This document shows positions 10,830 to 22,100 of a stretch of DNA of 64,000 nucleotides, piece by piece. The notes under the pieces are model-generated. The model searched no databases, had not been told where the DNA came from, and was given only the letters and a program-made list of their open reading frames with translations. This DNA is from Mercurialis annua. Taxonomy: Eukaryota; Streptophyta; Magnoliopsida; Malpighiales; Euphorbiaceae. The stretch lies in the NCBI RefSeq assembly GCF_937616625.2, contig NC_065571.1, positions 10,356,501 through 10,420,500 on the forward strand. The letters are read 5' to 3'. How positions within the stretch are numbered: position 1 is the first letter of the stretch; each line of letters opens with the position of its first letter. A program made the translations under genes and the position numbers.

Positions 10830-11564
10830 GGAACAAAAGATCATTTTACCCCTGATGTTGGCACGAAATATCAAACATGTCAAAATTACGAGAAAGGTAT
10901 AAAAAAAACCACAAGTATGGCAAACCAGACAAAAACCCACAAGTATGGAAAACCAGATCAAACCCCCCTATGACAAAAAAAAGAGCGAGTTTCATAATAA
11001 ATCATAATTTAATACGACTGTCGAATCGCTGTCATCTTCTCTGACAAGCTTATACGAGCTCTGCATCTCGTCTTCAGACGAGATCTGTTCGTCTGAACAG
11101 AAGACGAGCTTTGAATTATAGATGGTCTGAGCTTGATGGACGTCTCCGTACTAGCGAAGATGGACGCCGTCGTACTGACGGAGATGGACGTCGCCGGACT
11201 GGCGGAAATGGACGTCACCGGAGTCGTCATTGGAGTGAAGGTTGAAAAAGATAGGTTTTTGTTAAAAGTCCAAAAAGGTTTTTAGGTTTTAACTATAAAA
11301 TGAAAATGATATTTGACTTTTAAAATTCAGAGGATATAATTAAAATTTTAACAATAACAAGTATAAAATGAAAAGAATATTAAAGACCATTATATGTTTT
11401 TTTTATTCGGATTGGAGAGTGTTACACTCTTTATTGGGTGAGAGTTAGGAGGGAGTATTTGAAACGGTTTTGTTAAGTTCAAAGTAAAAATGATTTGATT
11501 TCGCTAATTTTGACGTGTTTGAAATTTTGTTCCAAAATGAAGGGTAAAATGATCCTTTGTTCGT
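10830..11564. mobile_element. 735-bp inverted-repeat element at the HSP20 promoter
   Basis: The left end GAACAAAAGATCATTTTACC followed by CGAAATATCAAACATGTCAA is mirrored at the right, where the complement reads GAACAAAGGATCATTTTACC and then AAATTTCAAACACGTCAA. Inside the left end there is also a short tandem duplication ACCACAAGTATGG. The middle is GC-rich with a 24-bp tandem repeat and no transposase. It occupies the position where distal promoter elements of the HSP20 gene would be expected. Confidence 0.65.
11135..11226. repeat. 24-bp tandem repeat, about four copies
   Basis: Units start with GATGGACGTC and continue with a CCGnACTnGCGGA-like tail. The spacing is 24 bases, so the minus frame shows an eight-residue Ser/Thr/Ala repeat (SISASPAT, SISVSTTA, SIFASTET). 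The 73-codon minus frame across it (11230-11009) is open, but I cannot tie it to any family and regard it as a by-product of the repeat. Confidence 0.6.
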
Positions 11565-11569
11565 GTGCA

Positions 11570-13008
11570 AAAACATAAAGGAAAGTTGGAATATTTTTCT
11601 TTTTATTTTAACTTCTCATGTGAACACCATGAGGAAGATTAATATTTAGCCTGACAAAGTTAAAAAGTCATATTTTTTGATTTTTTTAGAAATTTGTTTA
11701 AACATTTTTAGTACTATTTTGCTTTTAATTGTAAAATTTTAAAAGTTCATGTATTTTTTTATTAAAATTAAAATATTATGTTAAATACTAAAAACACGCA
11801 AAAGTTTGTGATTTTTAGTGTATTTAAACCTTATATTAACGTACAAAGTTATATAATATTATTTTCTTTATATTTTTCAAGAGAAAAGGTTGAATAAAGA
11901 AATAGGAGAATAAATTCTAAGAGAATATTTGGAGGGATGTAAAGTAAGAAGGAATATATTTTTGTTCAGTATTAAAAAGAAGGCTAAACTTATCTGAAAG
12001 CTCCTATACTACATTTTTTTTTAATTATTTGGTCCCTGCATTTTATTTTTATTACTTAGAGTCCTTGGATTTACTATTTTTATTTCAATGGGTCTTTTTT
12101 TAACGGATCTAACTCTGAGTGTGGTTAGTCTCTGTCAAAACTAACGGACTTTCCATTTAGTAAATCCACGTTAAAAAAAATGCTTTAGCCTAAAAAGAAT
12201 TATGGCAGACATATCATATCAGACATGAATAACTTATAAATTAAAAAAAGACCGTCATTTTTTTTGATCTTATAATATTTTTATTATATAATATTCTTTT
12301 TTATATAATTGGAAAGAGGAAAGCGTTTATAGAAAAAACTGAATTCGCGAGAGTTTGCTGTCCAACGCTCATATCATTTGAGTTGCAACTTGTTGGTTAT
12401 ACTATATATTTTTTATTTTGCTTTTAGATGAGAATTCGTGATATTTTGTAAATTTGATACAATGAACACAATCTACACTTAATGTCCACCCAAATTTTTA
12501 AAGGAAGGACACTTCATCATAATTCTTGTCTCCCAATTCAATTGTCACTTTCTTGATTTGCTAATTAGTTCATATAAGGAACATGCACCCAATTTTATAG
12601 GAAGATTTGATTTTCATATGAGATTAGGGATTTGATCATCTTGAGTTCTTTGATCCTTATAATCAAATATCTCCTTTGTGTATTTTAATTTATTATATAA
12701 TTTTAAATGGTTGACTCAAAATTGACTAAAATTTATAACTAAAATAAAAAAATAAAACAGGAAACTTTGTGTTTATGCACAATTAATTAGTGGAGATTGC
12801 ATAACCCCCTCCATGGGAATGCAATATTTGCTTAAATACATAAAATAACATGCACGTAAATTTTAATTAATAGGCTTCGATAGAGCATGAACATATATCA
12901 TAAACAAATGATAATTTTTGCATTGAAAAAAATCTAAAATTAATTGTGAGAATAAAAAATCAATAACAAACATGTGATATTCTTTAAAAGCTAGCAAATA
13001 CATAATAT
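11570..13008. other. intergenic, with a half MITE near 11985-12180
   Basis: AT-rich. GGCTAAACTTATCTGAAAGC at 11983 followed by a poly-T and TTGGTCCCTGCA is one end of the MITE family whose intact copy lies at 59125-59460. A SINE-like segment with TTGCAACTCAAATGATATGAG on the minus strand lies near 12395-12310. No gene is supported. Confidence 0.5.
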
Positions 13009-13632
13009 CTAAAGTTTTAATGACAAATCAATTCCTGATGCATCGACTTGATCCCTTGTTGGACAATCACCTCGTGAAGGATTACCACCGATCGATGATT
13101 TAATAATTGGCAAATTATTTGATGATGAAGAAGCAAATAAATTATGTTTATTATCATCAAATCTCGGAATAGTATCATATCCGCCATTATTAAGACCATT
13201 CAAACTCTCAAACCTTAATCTATGATGATCAATGGAAGATTGTGTATTCATCATGGCGTGCCTAGGCCAGCCGCCTTGAGCGTATCGATATCCCCCGCTG
13301 GCGGAGGACATCCACGGATAAGACGACGGTTTTTGAGTCAAAGACTCCATTCTAACCCCAAGTGATCTACTAAAAGATCCATAGAAAGGATGAGTATTGG
13401 AAAGGCTTGAATAAGGATAATTATGATATGGATAGTGACCAAAGGCACTTAAATCCATCCCCTGACGCCTTTTCGCTAATTGACGTTCTTGTTTGTGCGC
13501 GTTTTGATGCCCTCCGAGAGCTTGAGATGTCGAAAACTCTCTCTTACAAAAGCTACATGGAAAAACCCGAGATTGATCGGATTGCTTCTCGCGCACGATA
13601 TTATCTTCATTAGGACTACCATTATTATTCAT
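13009..13632 (-). CDS. single C2H2 zinc-finger protein with EAR motif
   Basis: Intronless gene for a 207-residue putative transcriptional repressor. One zinc finger spans residues 26-46 (C26, C29, H42, H46) and contains the plant-specific QALGGH helix, followed by the basic [14 protein letters not shown]. The extreme C-terminus is DLSLKL (residues 202-207), an LxLxL EAR motif that recruits TOPLESS-type co-repressors in this family. The region between is Ser/Tyr/Asn-rich and probably disordered. The layout (early finger, long linker, terminal EAR) is that of the Arabidopsis ZFP1/3/4/7 group, which acts in nuclear regulation of growth and hormone responses. I do not assign a one-to-one orthologue. 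The start is the first ATG in frame. Nothing is broken. Confidence 0.92.
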   Translation of the reverse strand: MNNNGSPNEDNIVREKQSDQSRVFPCSFCKREFSTSQALGGHQNAHKQERQLAKRRQGMDLSAFGHYPYHNYPYSSLSNTHPFYGSFSRSLGVRMESLTQKPSSYPWMSSASGGYRYAQGGWPRHAMMNTQSSIDHHRLRFESLNGLNNGGYDTIPRFDDNKHNLFASSSSNNLPIIKSSIGGNPSRGDCPTRDQVDASGIDLSLKL

Positions 13633-15615
13633 AGGGTTAAAAAGATTAAGTTCTAACTTCGAACTCGGCCCTCGAACAAACTAAAATTAAAGAAAATTGT
13701 TATTTTTTGGGTTTGACAAAATTAATCAAAGATGGATGTGTTTATATCTAGGGTTTGAATATAAATAATCTTTTTCAGAAATGGAATAAAATCTCATTCT
13801 ATAGTTATTGTATGCATCAATTCAACAAAGTATTAATGTGATGAGAATACTTATACAATTATTCCTAATATATAATTTCAACTACTATGTGAACATTGTT
13901 GATTGTCCTAAAAAGGTCAAATTTCCATAATAAAAATCCATGATTTGGTCCCATTATTACATTTACTTTTACATGAAGTTTATGTTTGATTATTAAAATT
14001 TGAAGTATGGAAATAATATGTTATTGCAATTAATAATTATTAATTGTTCAAATTTGAATAGATCGTTCAAAGTTAATAAGAGCAACATTTATGCAATTTT
14101 GGTATCAAATTTGAATTTTTAAGTACATAAAATTTCAATTCATCTCTTCAAACATTTTCTGTTTATTCCTAATTTGTATTTAAATTGCATACATATTTCG
14201 ATTTTCTTACCTATATATATATTCGTATACGAATCATATTAATCCATATTGATGTAGGTTGATTATTATATGAACAAGATTATTGGACAGTTTTTATGCA
14301 TTAATTAATAAACAAGATTAATAGCGCAGTGTTTTAGAAACTGAACCGGCAGCCGAACTGTTGTGTCCGCCGATTTCCGGTTCAACTAGTTCAACCACTG
14401 GTTGAACCTGTTAAGTGAAATTTTGACAGAAAAAATCAAACAGCGCGTAATTATCTCTGCCTGTAGTTTTAATTGAGTTTTGAATCGATACTAAAATTTA
14501 CTAATACTGCTAAGATTAAAGTAAAGAAAGAAAGAAATATCTAAACATAAGAAATCTCTAAATAATTTGCCTCTGATATAGCTTATATTAAATTAAAAAG
14601 AAAAAAATATATTATCAAAAACCCAAATGATTTACCTCTTGCTAAATTAAAAAATTAAGGAAAGAAATAAATAACTTCCAAAAGCTTGAATTATGTCAAC
14701 TATTAATAAAAGACAACACCACCACAAATAGAAAGATCAATAATTAGCCATAATTTTTCTAATTGTATTTAAAATTTTATTGAAATCTTATTTTTATTTT
14801 TTATCATGGTATTATATAGAATTTGAATCTTTTAACATAAAAACTTTGGATTTATATCTTGTAATCTATAATATGATATCATATAATCAAGCTTATTTAA
14901 GATTTATATCTTGTAATCTATAATATGATATCATTTGAATCATTTTTAGTTAAAGCTGTGCAAGAAATAGTATTCATTCCAATGCCAATCAAACATACAT
15001 GTTTCACTTAATACAATCAAACCTACGTAATCAGTTTTTAGATTAATTATAACATTTTCATTTCATTTAATACAATTTAACTTTCTTTGGCAAAAAAAAA
15101 ATACAATTTAACTTCTGATAAAAAAGAGTAGTTAAAATATATAATGTATTGTCATTTGATCTAAATCTAATTTTTAATTTGAATGTTTTTTAATTTTTCA
15201 AGTTTAACTTTAACTTTTTTTTAAATAACTATTCTTATATTTTGGTAAAATTTAATATTGAACCGAACTAATTTTTATCCCTCAAATTGGATTTGATTTG
15301 TGTTTCCTTAAAAAGCGATCAATTTTGCCTTTTCACTTTTGAAAAGGGGTTGATACTGAAAAGAACCGAGCAAGTTTTTAAGGACTCAATTGTACGAAAC
15401 TAAAGCACAGGAGTTAAAAAAAAATTGTGAAAATGTTTAAGATGTTGAGGGATTTGCCTCCTGTTAGTAGACGTTATGTGACAATGATAGACAACTTTCT
15501 CAATCCATCACCAATTTTGACATTGTCCACGTTTTGAGCCATCATAAACGGTGCCAATCCAATAGTACATTTTTGGATATTTATATGTTTTTCATTAATT
15601 GTCTTTGTTAAAATT
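13633..15615. other. intergenic, one local duplication and one MITE end
   Basis: No gene seen. A direct duplication of about 40 bases lies at 14850-14890 and 14899-14938 (TTATATCTTGTAATCTATAA in both). GAACCGGCAGCCGAACTG at about 14337 followed by CCGGTTCAACTAGTTCAACC is one end of a GGTTCAA-type element, also present near 44.3-44.6 kb. Upstream sequence of the zinc-finger gene probably lies in the first few hundred bases. Confidence 0.5.
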
Positions 15616-15712
15616 TTCAACTATTGAAAGATTACGGGAAAAGTAAAAAACCCTAAAGTGTTCTCTGCCCTCTCTCCTCACCAAGTAGTAGCCGTCTTCC
15701 TCTTTTTGCCAT

Positions 15713-15755
15713 GGGAGGTGATTTTTAGGCCTTCTTAGGCTAAAAATCACCTCCC
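15713..15755 (+). repeat. 16-bp perfect hairpin in the LINE leader
   Basis: GGGAGGTGATTTTTAG and CTAAAAATCACCTCCC are perfect complements separated by 11 bases (GCCTTCTTAGG, itself able to pair CCT with AGG). In RNA this would be a strong stem-loop. It could be a LINE 5' structural element or the scar of a template-switch during deletion. Confidence 0.8.
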
Positions 15756-15912
15756 TAAATTTATTATTTAGCTTGTATTGTTTATTTCTTCAGTTTATTA
15801 TAGTTTTTTTCAAGTTTTTTTGCTATCTCAACCACTTTTGGTTTAGATTTAGAAGTTTTTCTAGTTTTGCCTTAATTGAGTTAGATTTATTCTACTCTAA
15901 TTTAAGGTTAGT

Positions 15913-16431
15913 ATGTCTCCACCTTTTGGAGTAGTTTTTGCGGTTCGAGAGAATCAGATTCCAGCAACCCGGCAGTTCGCAGTGTCTGCTCCGACGGTCA
16001 CAGCTTTGTCCGATGATTTCAACCATCTCCGGGGTTTTTTCTGGCATACTCTGCTGTTTAGAGACTCCACAGAAATGGTTCAAAATGCTGGATTCAAATT
16101 TTACATTGCCATCCGAGAAGACATCATCATAGCAAAGGAAGCTAATCTAATTCCTTTTGAGGTAATATCAAACCCAAAAGTTGCAATAGAGGCATCCACT
16201 AATTACAGTGTGTTGTGTATTGATGTGAGCCTAATAGCGAAACATAGCTTAAGTCCGGTTAGTAGTGAAAAATGTATTAGTATTTCTTATTGTAATAGGA
16301 GTACGAATATGCTTGTTCATTATTTAGCTAGAGAGGCTTTAGCAACCATTGTTAGGAGCAGTGTTTGGAAGGATTACGTCCTCCAAAAGTTTCAAATCAT
16401 GTTCTGGCCGATCAAATGGCTTTTTGATTAA
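15913..16431 (+). pseudogene. LINE-derived RNase H-like (RVT_3) domain remnant
   Basis: The 172-codon frame covers the 3' end of the LINE derivative. The recognisable part (about residues 85-160) reads AIREDIIIAKEANLIPFEVI, KVAIEA, and CNRSTNMLVHYLAREAL, matching the C-terminal RNase H-like domain common in plant LINEs. The helix after the first conserved Glu and the distal NxxxHxLAR motif are present, but the usual SD pair after the central strand is SN here, and the N-terminal catalytic strand is missing. It is therefore not expected to be active. The start codon is arbitrary; the upstream frame is leader sequence. Confidence 0.65.
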
Positions 16432-16529
16432 TGAAATTTTATGAGTTTCAAAAAAAAAAAAATTCAACTATTAATTCAAATTTGAATCTAAAATTTATTT
16501 TCTTTCCAATTTGTTTTTAATAATTGGAC

Positions 16530-16620
16530 AGAGATAGCGGTTGTGGGAAAAATCGAACCCAAAACTTAGCAGATTACCGTCTTACGCTTCTATCATTTGA
16601 GTTATAGTTTCTTGGTATTT
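16530..16620 (-). mobile_element. tRNA-derived SINE-like fragment
   Basis: On the minus strand TAACTCAAATGATAGAAG resembles an A box and TTGGGTTCGATTTTTCCC a B box, about 40 bases apart. No cloverleaf closes. It sits just downstream of the LINE derivative. I cannot define its tail or target-site duplication. Confidence 0.35.
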
Positions 16621-16624
16621 TTTT

Positions 16625-19110
16625 CCCAACTAATTATCAATAAAAATGTAATTTTAAATTTTAATATTGTTTCGGATTTAACTCTATAAATGATTTTCAC
16701 TCCGAAGCTTAAAATTATGTAATTTACTGATTATTGAAAATTAATAAATATATATGAATATATCAAAGAATATATTAAATAAATTAAATTCTTTAAAAAG
16801 GGAAAAAAACTTACAAATAATGGAAGTGGTTTGTTTTATATATGATTTTTAATTGATAAAACATTGTATAGAGACTTATCAAAAAAAATATTGTATTCAG
16901 ATAGCTTATATTAATAAGCTTAATCGTCCAATCATATTTTTTAAAAAAATCATCTAAAAATATCTTACATATTTAGCTTTTTTTATTTTTAACATCATCT
17001 TTCAAAACACGTATAGTTTATCAGCTAGCGGCTCACAGCTAACGGTTAACAATTACAAAAAACAGCTGAACCAAACAGACTTTATATATTTAATTTTTCA
17101 AATATACATGTAAATTTTACAAACCTATTTATAGAGTTGTTTTAAAATTTTAATTGAACTTGATCTATAATTTTTTTTAGTTGAACTCTCTACCTTAAAT
17201 CTTTCTTTCTTCATTCAATATTATATTAAAATTATATAACATACATATCATTATATATGACACTGATAATTTAAAGAAAAAAAAGTCAAGTAACTAATAA
17301 AATTAACATACATATCATCATGATATGTGACACTAATAATTTAAAAGAAAGAAAAAGTCAAGCAACTAAAAAAATCTGAATTTTATTTTTTTTAATTATA
17401 TCATAGATGTAGTGCAATTTTTTTTATTTTAAACTGTATAGTATTTTTTTGATAAAAAAGAAACTGTATAGTATTTTCATGAAAATAAGATTCTACAATT
17501 AAAAATTTAAGAAATGAGAAAAGATATGTGTAAATTTGTTTAAAGTTAAAGCCTTAGCAATAAAAATTTATCTAACTCCTGAAAGAACACAATATATTAC
17601 CAAATATATTAGGAATATTTATCAAGGGCTGAAACTTCATTCTTTCCAAAGACTAAAAAATTACTAGAAACCAAAACTGAAAATAAAAAAGTTAAGATCA
17701 TTTTGAACATTCTATGGAAGAAGTGTTTATCTCATATAACCATTGTGTTACGTTATTTTTATATCAGACCAATGAATATTTACGATAGGAAATTTTTAAT
17801 TATTTTTTATCATTTAATATTCCACATGATTAACACACTATTGATTTGTTACGCGAATGACATGACGCAACGGTTGCGTTGTATAATTTTCTCATTTAGG
17901 ATAGTTTACAAATTGAACCAGACTGGAAAGTCAAATCAAACCGGAATGAAGTTTGTTGTTTGATTCGGTTATTTGATAAAAATGATCTGATTTGATGGCC
18001 AGTTTGGAGAATTTTAGTGTTAGGTCAACGTTTTGATTAAAGAATTTATAAAACCAAAATGACGAAAAAATCGAAAAACAAAAAACTTTCCAAAATTATG
18101 AAAACTTTTTTTTGATTTTGTATTTCGATTCTAAGTTTTTAAGATTTTTATTTGATTTTGGATCAAAAATGTCGAACAGTCAATAAACCAAAATTGAATA
18201 AAAAATATGAAATCGATTTCAACAGTTCGTTCATCCATTTTGCATAACTTCGACATCGTCGATCCTGGTCAATTCAAAACAAAATCAAACCAAACCAAAC
18301 CGACCGACGATCACCCCTAATTCCATGCTTCTTTACAGTAATAGTAATAATTTGAATGAGGGACTGCCAATTACAATTTCAAAAATATAAAGACAAACTA
18401 TAGAATAAGTTAAAATTTGGGGGTAATATTTATAATTATCCCAAAAAGTTAATACAAGAAAAAAAAACATTCGAGCATTTGTTTGGTTCTTTTACTCATT
18501 TCTTCCACGAATAACAGCTGAATTTGGGTTCTTCATTTCCGCGTATAACTGTGCGTAACAGTCCATCAAATTCAAATATTATGTACTCTTTTTATTTGTT
18601 TTAACTTTTAAGAACACATAAGTAAAATAAAATAAATTATTTTGTCAGCTTTTTCTTGGAAACCTTATAGAAGAAGAAAATTCTTTGAAAATGTTGTGAA
18701 AAAATTTCACGGTCAAACATCATTTTTTCCCATCATTAACAGCTAATGCCTTTTTGAGCTCTTTTCAATTGGATCTGGTCACAATCCAACACCCTTTTGA
18801 AAATTCCTGCGTACATTTTGGGATTTTCTTGTTTCATTTAAATTTTGATCGGGTCCTTTCAGAGCTCATTTTTATTAATTCTTGGTGGGTTTCTGCTAAT
18901 TTGTTGTTTAATTCCATTTTTTGGTCTCTTTAAGGGAAATTAAATTCTGGGTTTTGGTTTGTTAATTTAGTTCTAGTTCAAAGTTTCAATCTTTAGGATA
19001 ATTTTTTATTTGGGTTTTAGATAATTTTGTGTATAGAGATTGGTGATCAGGTAGTTTTTTTAAGTTGGTTTTGCATTTTAAGGGTAGGGTTTAGCTTCTG
19101 TAAAGGGGTT
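16625..19110. other. intergenic plus formin upstream region
   Basis: AT-rich. A tandem duplication of about 65 bases occurs at 17240-17300 and 17305-17370 (ACATACATATCAT and GTCAAG in both). A diverged GGTTCGG-type hAT MITE spans about 17915-18325, ending in CCGACCGACGATCACCCCTA. The stretch 18490-19110 is less AT-rich and is the probable promoter and 5' UTR of the formin gene. Confidence 0.45.
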
Positions 19111-19116
19111 TAGTTA

Positions 19117-19128
19117 ATGATGAAATGA
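19117..19128 (+). promoter_or_regulatory. minimal uORF in the formin leader
   Basis: ATGATGAAATGA encodes two Met, one Lys and a stop. It ends 21 bases before the formin ATG at 19150. Such a short uORF could reduce initiation at the main start. This is a sequence observation; an effect is inference. Confidence 0.45.
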
Positions 19129-19149
19129 AAAGTCCAGTGTGTGTTGAGA

Positions 19150-22100
19150 ATGTTGATTCAGCTACAAATGGTTCAAATGAAGTCAAATTGTTTGATGTTC
19201 TTGGTGATTCTGGTTTGTGCATCTTTGGTTGGTGGGTTGGAATACAAAAAAAGGACACAAGCAGTGTTTTGGGATCAATTACTTGATCCGGTGACCGGGG
19301 ACGGTCATGAAAGCATGGTGAGGCACTTTAAATTACTCTCTGGTTGACTTGAGGTTGATTAAAGTTTATGAGAAATTACTTGGTTATTTGATTTAAGTGG
19401 TTGAAAATTGATGTTTATGAGTCTATGTGATGTTTTGATATGTTAGATACACTAGAGTATTGAATTGGTGTTTCTATATGTTGATTTTGGTGTAGTTATT
19501 TTATGCATTAATGTGGGATTTGGCTTCTAGTTTGTTGTTATGATGGTATTGCCATTTTAAGTAACAAATTCCAAGTTTTTTTTTTTTTTTTGGATTTAGG
19601 AACTATTTTATAACCTGAATTAACATGTGCATCTAATAAATTCAACAAACGCTAACTGTTGTGAGCTTATTATACTTGTTGATGCAAGTCATGTGTCAAT
19701 CTAAAGCAATTTTAATACGTTGTTATGTAAAAGGAACAGTCATATATATGGTTTGCTAAAATTATTAATTACAGGTAGAGCTATTGTGGATCGAATGCAA
19801 GGTAGATTTGATTAAATTTAGGGAGGCTAATGAAGGTCTCAACTCATGTCTTCCAGAGGAGATACCTGGTGTGGCCAGTGAAAGTGATTCAGAGGGTATT
19901 TCAGTGGAAAAAGAACAGTTTTGGAACTTGATTAGAGTCCGGCATCCTGAGTTAAAGAAAACTCTTCTGAATTGTATGAGAAAGAATAGTATTCTCTTTC
20001 ATGTTTCTCGAGATGGTCGCTATAACAGTCACCAGGCAAGTTATCTTAATAACTTGTTAGCTAGACCAGTTGTTCCACAGAGGAACTTGCTTCAGAGCAT
20101 TGCAGAGACACCATTCCCGGCGAGTGGGTCATTTCCTGCAACTGGATCATTCCTTGCAACTGGATCGCCTCTCTCCAGTCCTGCACCGGCACCGGCTCCT
20201 GATGTGGCACCTTCTCCAGTTCCTGCTCTTTCAAGTCCTCCTGCTCCATCTCCACAAGCACCTTTTTTCCCTAGAGGAGGCGACGAACCACCACCTGCTC
20301 CAACTCCAAATGCAGAAACTATTTCTGGTAGTCCAATTCCTGATCCAACTGTTAAGCCAAGTGGTAGTGGAAATAAACATAAAGAAGTTATCATTGCAGT
20401 AGTTGTGACTGCTGCAGTGACATTTGCCTTTGCAGCACTCTTCTTTTTTTGCTGTACTAAGATTTGTAAGCGAGGCTCTACAGCAAGATTGAATGATGAA
20501 AGACCTCTACTTAGCCTAAGCTTAAGTGACTACTCCACCGGTATAATACTTGACCCACTAGATGCTTTCTAGTTGCTACCTAATTTTGTTTCAATGCGGT
20601 TCTGATTTGTTTCAAATTGATCGTGCAGGCTTTTCTTATAAGAATTTTGGTACCGTAGCTTCTACAAATGAAGATAAAGCTGACCATCACTCCTTCAATA
20701 ACACCCCAAGCATTGATAGAAAGAACTCACCTTTGAATAGCGTAAATTCTGATGCTTTTCATGTGTCAGTAGCTGAAACTGCATCCATGGGAGCTGTTGG
20801 TGCTGCCAAATTCTCTGCTGAATCAAATAACAGAACTAGCAATACAGTTGGACATGTACCTCCTCCTGGCTGGGGGAACAACATGCCTCCTTTGAAGCTT
20901 CCCCCAGGAAAGGCAGTCCCCCTTCCTCCTGAACGACCTGCTTCTCTTAGACCTCCTGCAAGCCACGCTGGTCCGTCTCCTTCTCCCCCTCCACCTCCCC
21001 CATATGCACAATCTCATCCTGCAAAAGCTTCTTCTAGTGTGGGTCCTCGCCCTCCTGGACCACCTCCTCCGCCACCCATGGCTCCCAGTGCCAAATCTGG
21101 TCCTCCGCCACCCATGGCTCCCGGTGCCAAATCTGGTCCTCCGCCACCACCACCTCCAAAGAGCGGTCATGGTCCTCCCCGACCTCCGCCACCATCCTCT
21201 ATGGGTGGAAAGGCCCCTCGTCCACCCAGTGGATTGAAGCTTCCATCGAATGCAGCATCTAATGAAGGAAATGGTGATGCTAATAGTTCCAAAGCCAAGC
21301 TGAAACCTTTTTTCTGGGATAAAGTTCTGGCGAATCCAGAGCAATCAATGGTTTGGCATCAGATTAAATCAGGATCATTCCAGTATGTCACGTGATCTTC
21401 ATTTAGTATTTTTTGTCATTTCATTCTTGAATTTTCTTGAAATTAATGTGCTGCTGAATTAATATTACAGATTCAACGAGGAGATGATTGAAACTCTGTT
21501 TGGATATGCAGCTTCTAACCAAAACAAATATGACACCAAGAAAGATTCTTCTTCTCAAGATCCTTCAACTCAGTATATTCAAATACTCGACCCCAAAAAG
21601 GCACAAAATTTGGCAATTCTTCTACGGGCTCTAAATGTTACAATAGAAGAAGTCCGTGATGCACTTCATGAAGGTGATTTAACTTCTTTTGTATATAATA
21701 TGAAGCAAATTATATGTGTTTTATTTATCTTTTTACTGGCTGCCATTCCTTGACGGATTTGACTATTTTATTAAATAATGTCAGTGCAGATTGACTTTGT
21801 CGTGCAAATTCTGTATCTAGTATACTGTCAGCATAGTCTAACTTTTCTTGAGTAAAATTCAGGAAACGAGCTTCCTGCAGAGTTTCTGCAGACTTTGTTG
21901 AAGATGGCACCTACAGCAGATGAAGAACTTAAGCTTAGACTGTTCAACGGTGAGCTGTCTCAACTGGGGCCTGCTGAAAGGTTCATGAAGGTGTTGGTTG
22001 ACATTCCATTTGCTTATAAACGACTGGAAGCGCTACTTTTCATGGGTACCCTACAAGAAGAGGTTACCAGTACAAAGGAGTCATTTGAAATCTTAGAGGT

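Larger units (their letters stand above)
15626..16462 (+). mobile_element. internally deleted LINE with target-site duplication
   Basis: An 837-bp insert is flanked by the direct repeat TTCAACTATT (15616-15625 and 16463-16472) and ends in a 13-base poly(A) run. These are the marks of target-primed reverse transcription. The 5' part is a pyrimidine-rich leader, while the 3' part encodes an RNase H-like domain. Endonuclease and reverse transcriptase are missing, so it is a deletion derivative mobilised in trans. A 16-bp perfect inverted repeat lies at 15713-15728 / 15740-15755. Confidence 0.75.

Noticed and set aside
13407..13613. 68-codon plus frame
   Set aside because: Antisense of the EAR zinc-finger gene.
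20061..20402. Plus and minus frames inside formin exon 2
   Set aside because: Shadows of the Pro/Ala-rich extracellular domain in other frames.
20823..21344. 173-codon minus-strand frame rich in Trp/Arg
   Set aside because: It is the antisense of the formin FH1 polyproline region; CCN repeats read backwards give open Trp/Gly/Arg frames.
21725..21910. 61-codon minus frame with KSAETLQEARFLNF
   Set aside because: Antisense across formin intron 4 and exon 5.
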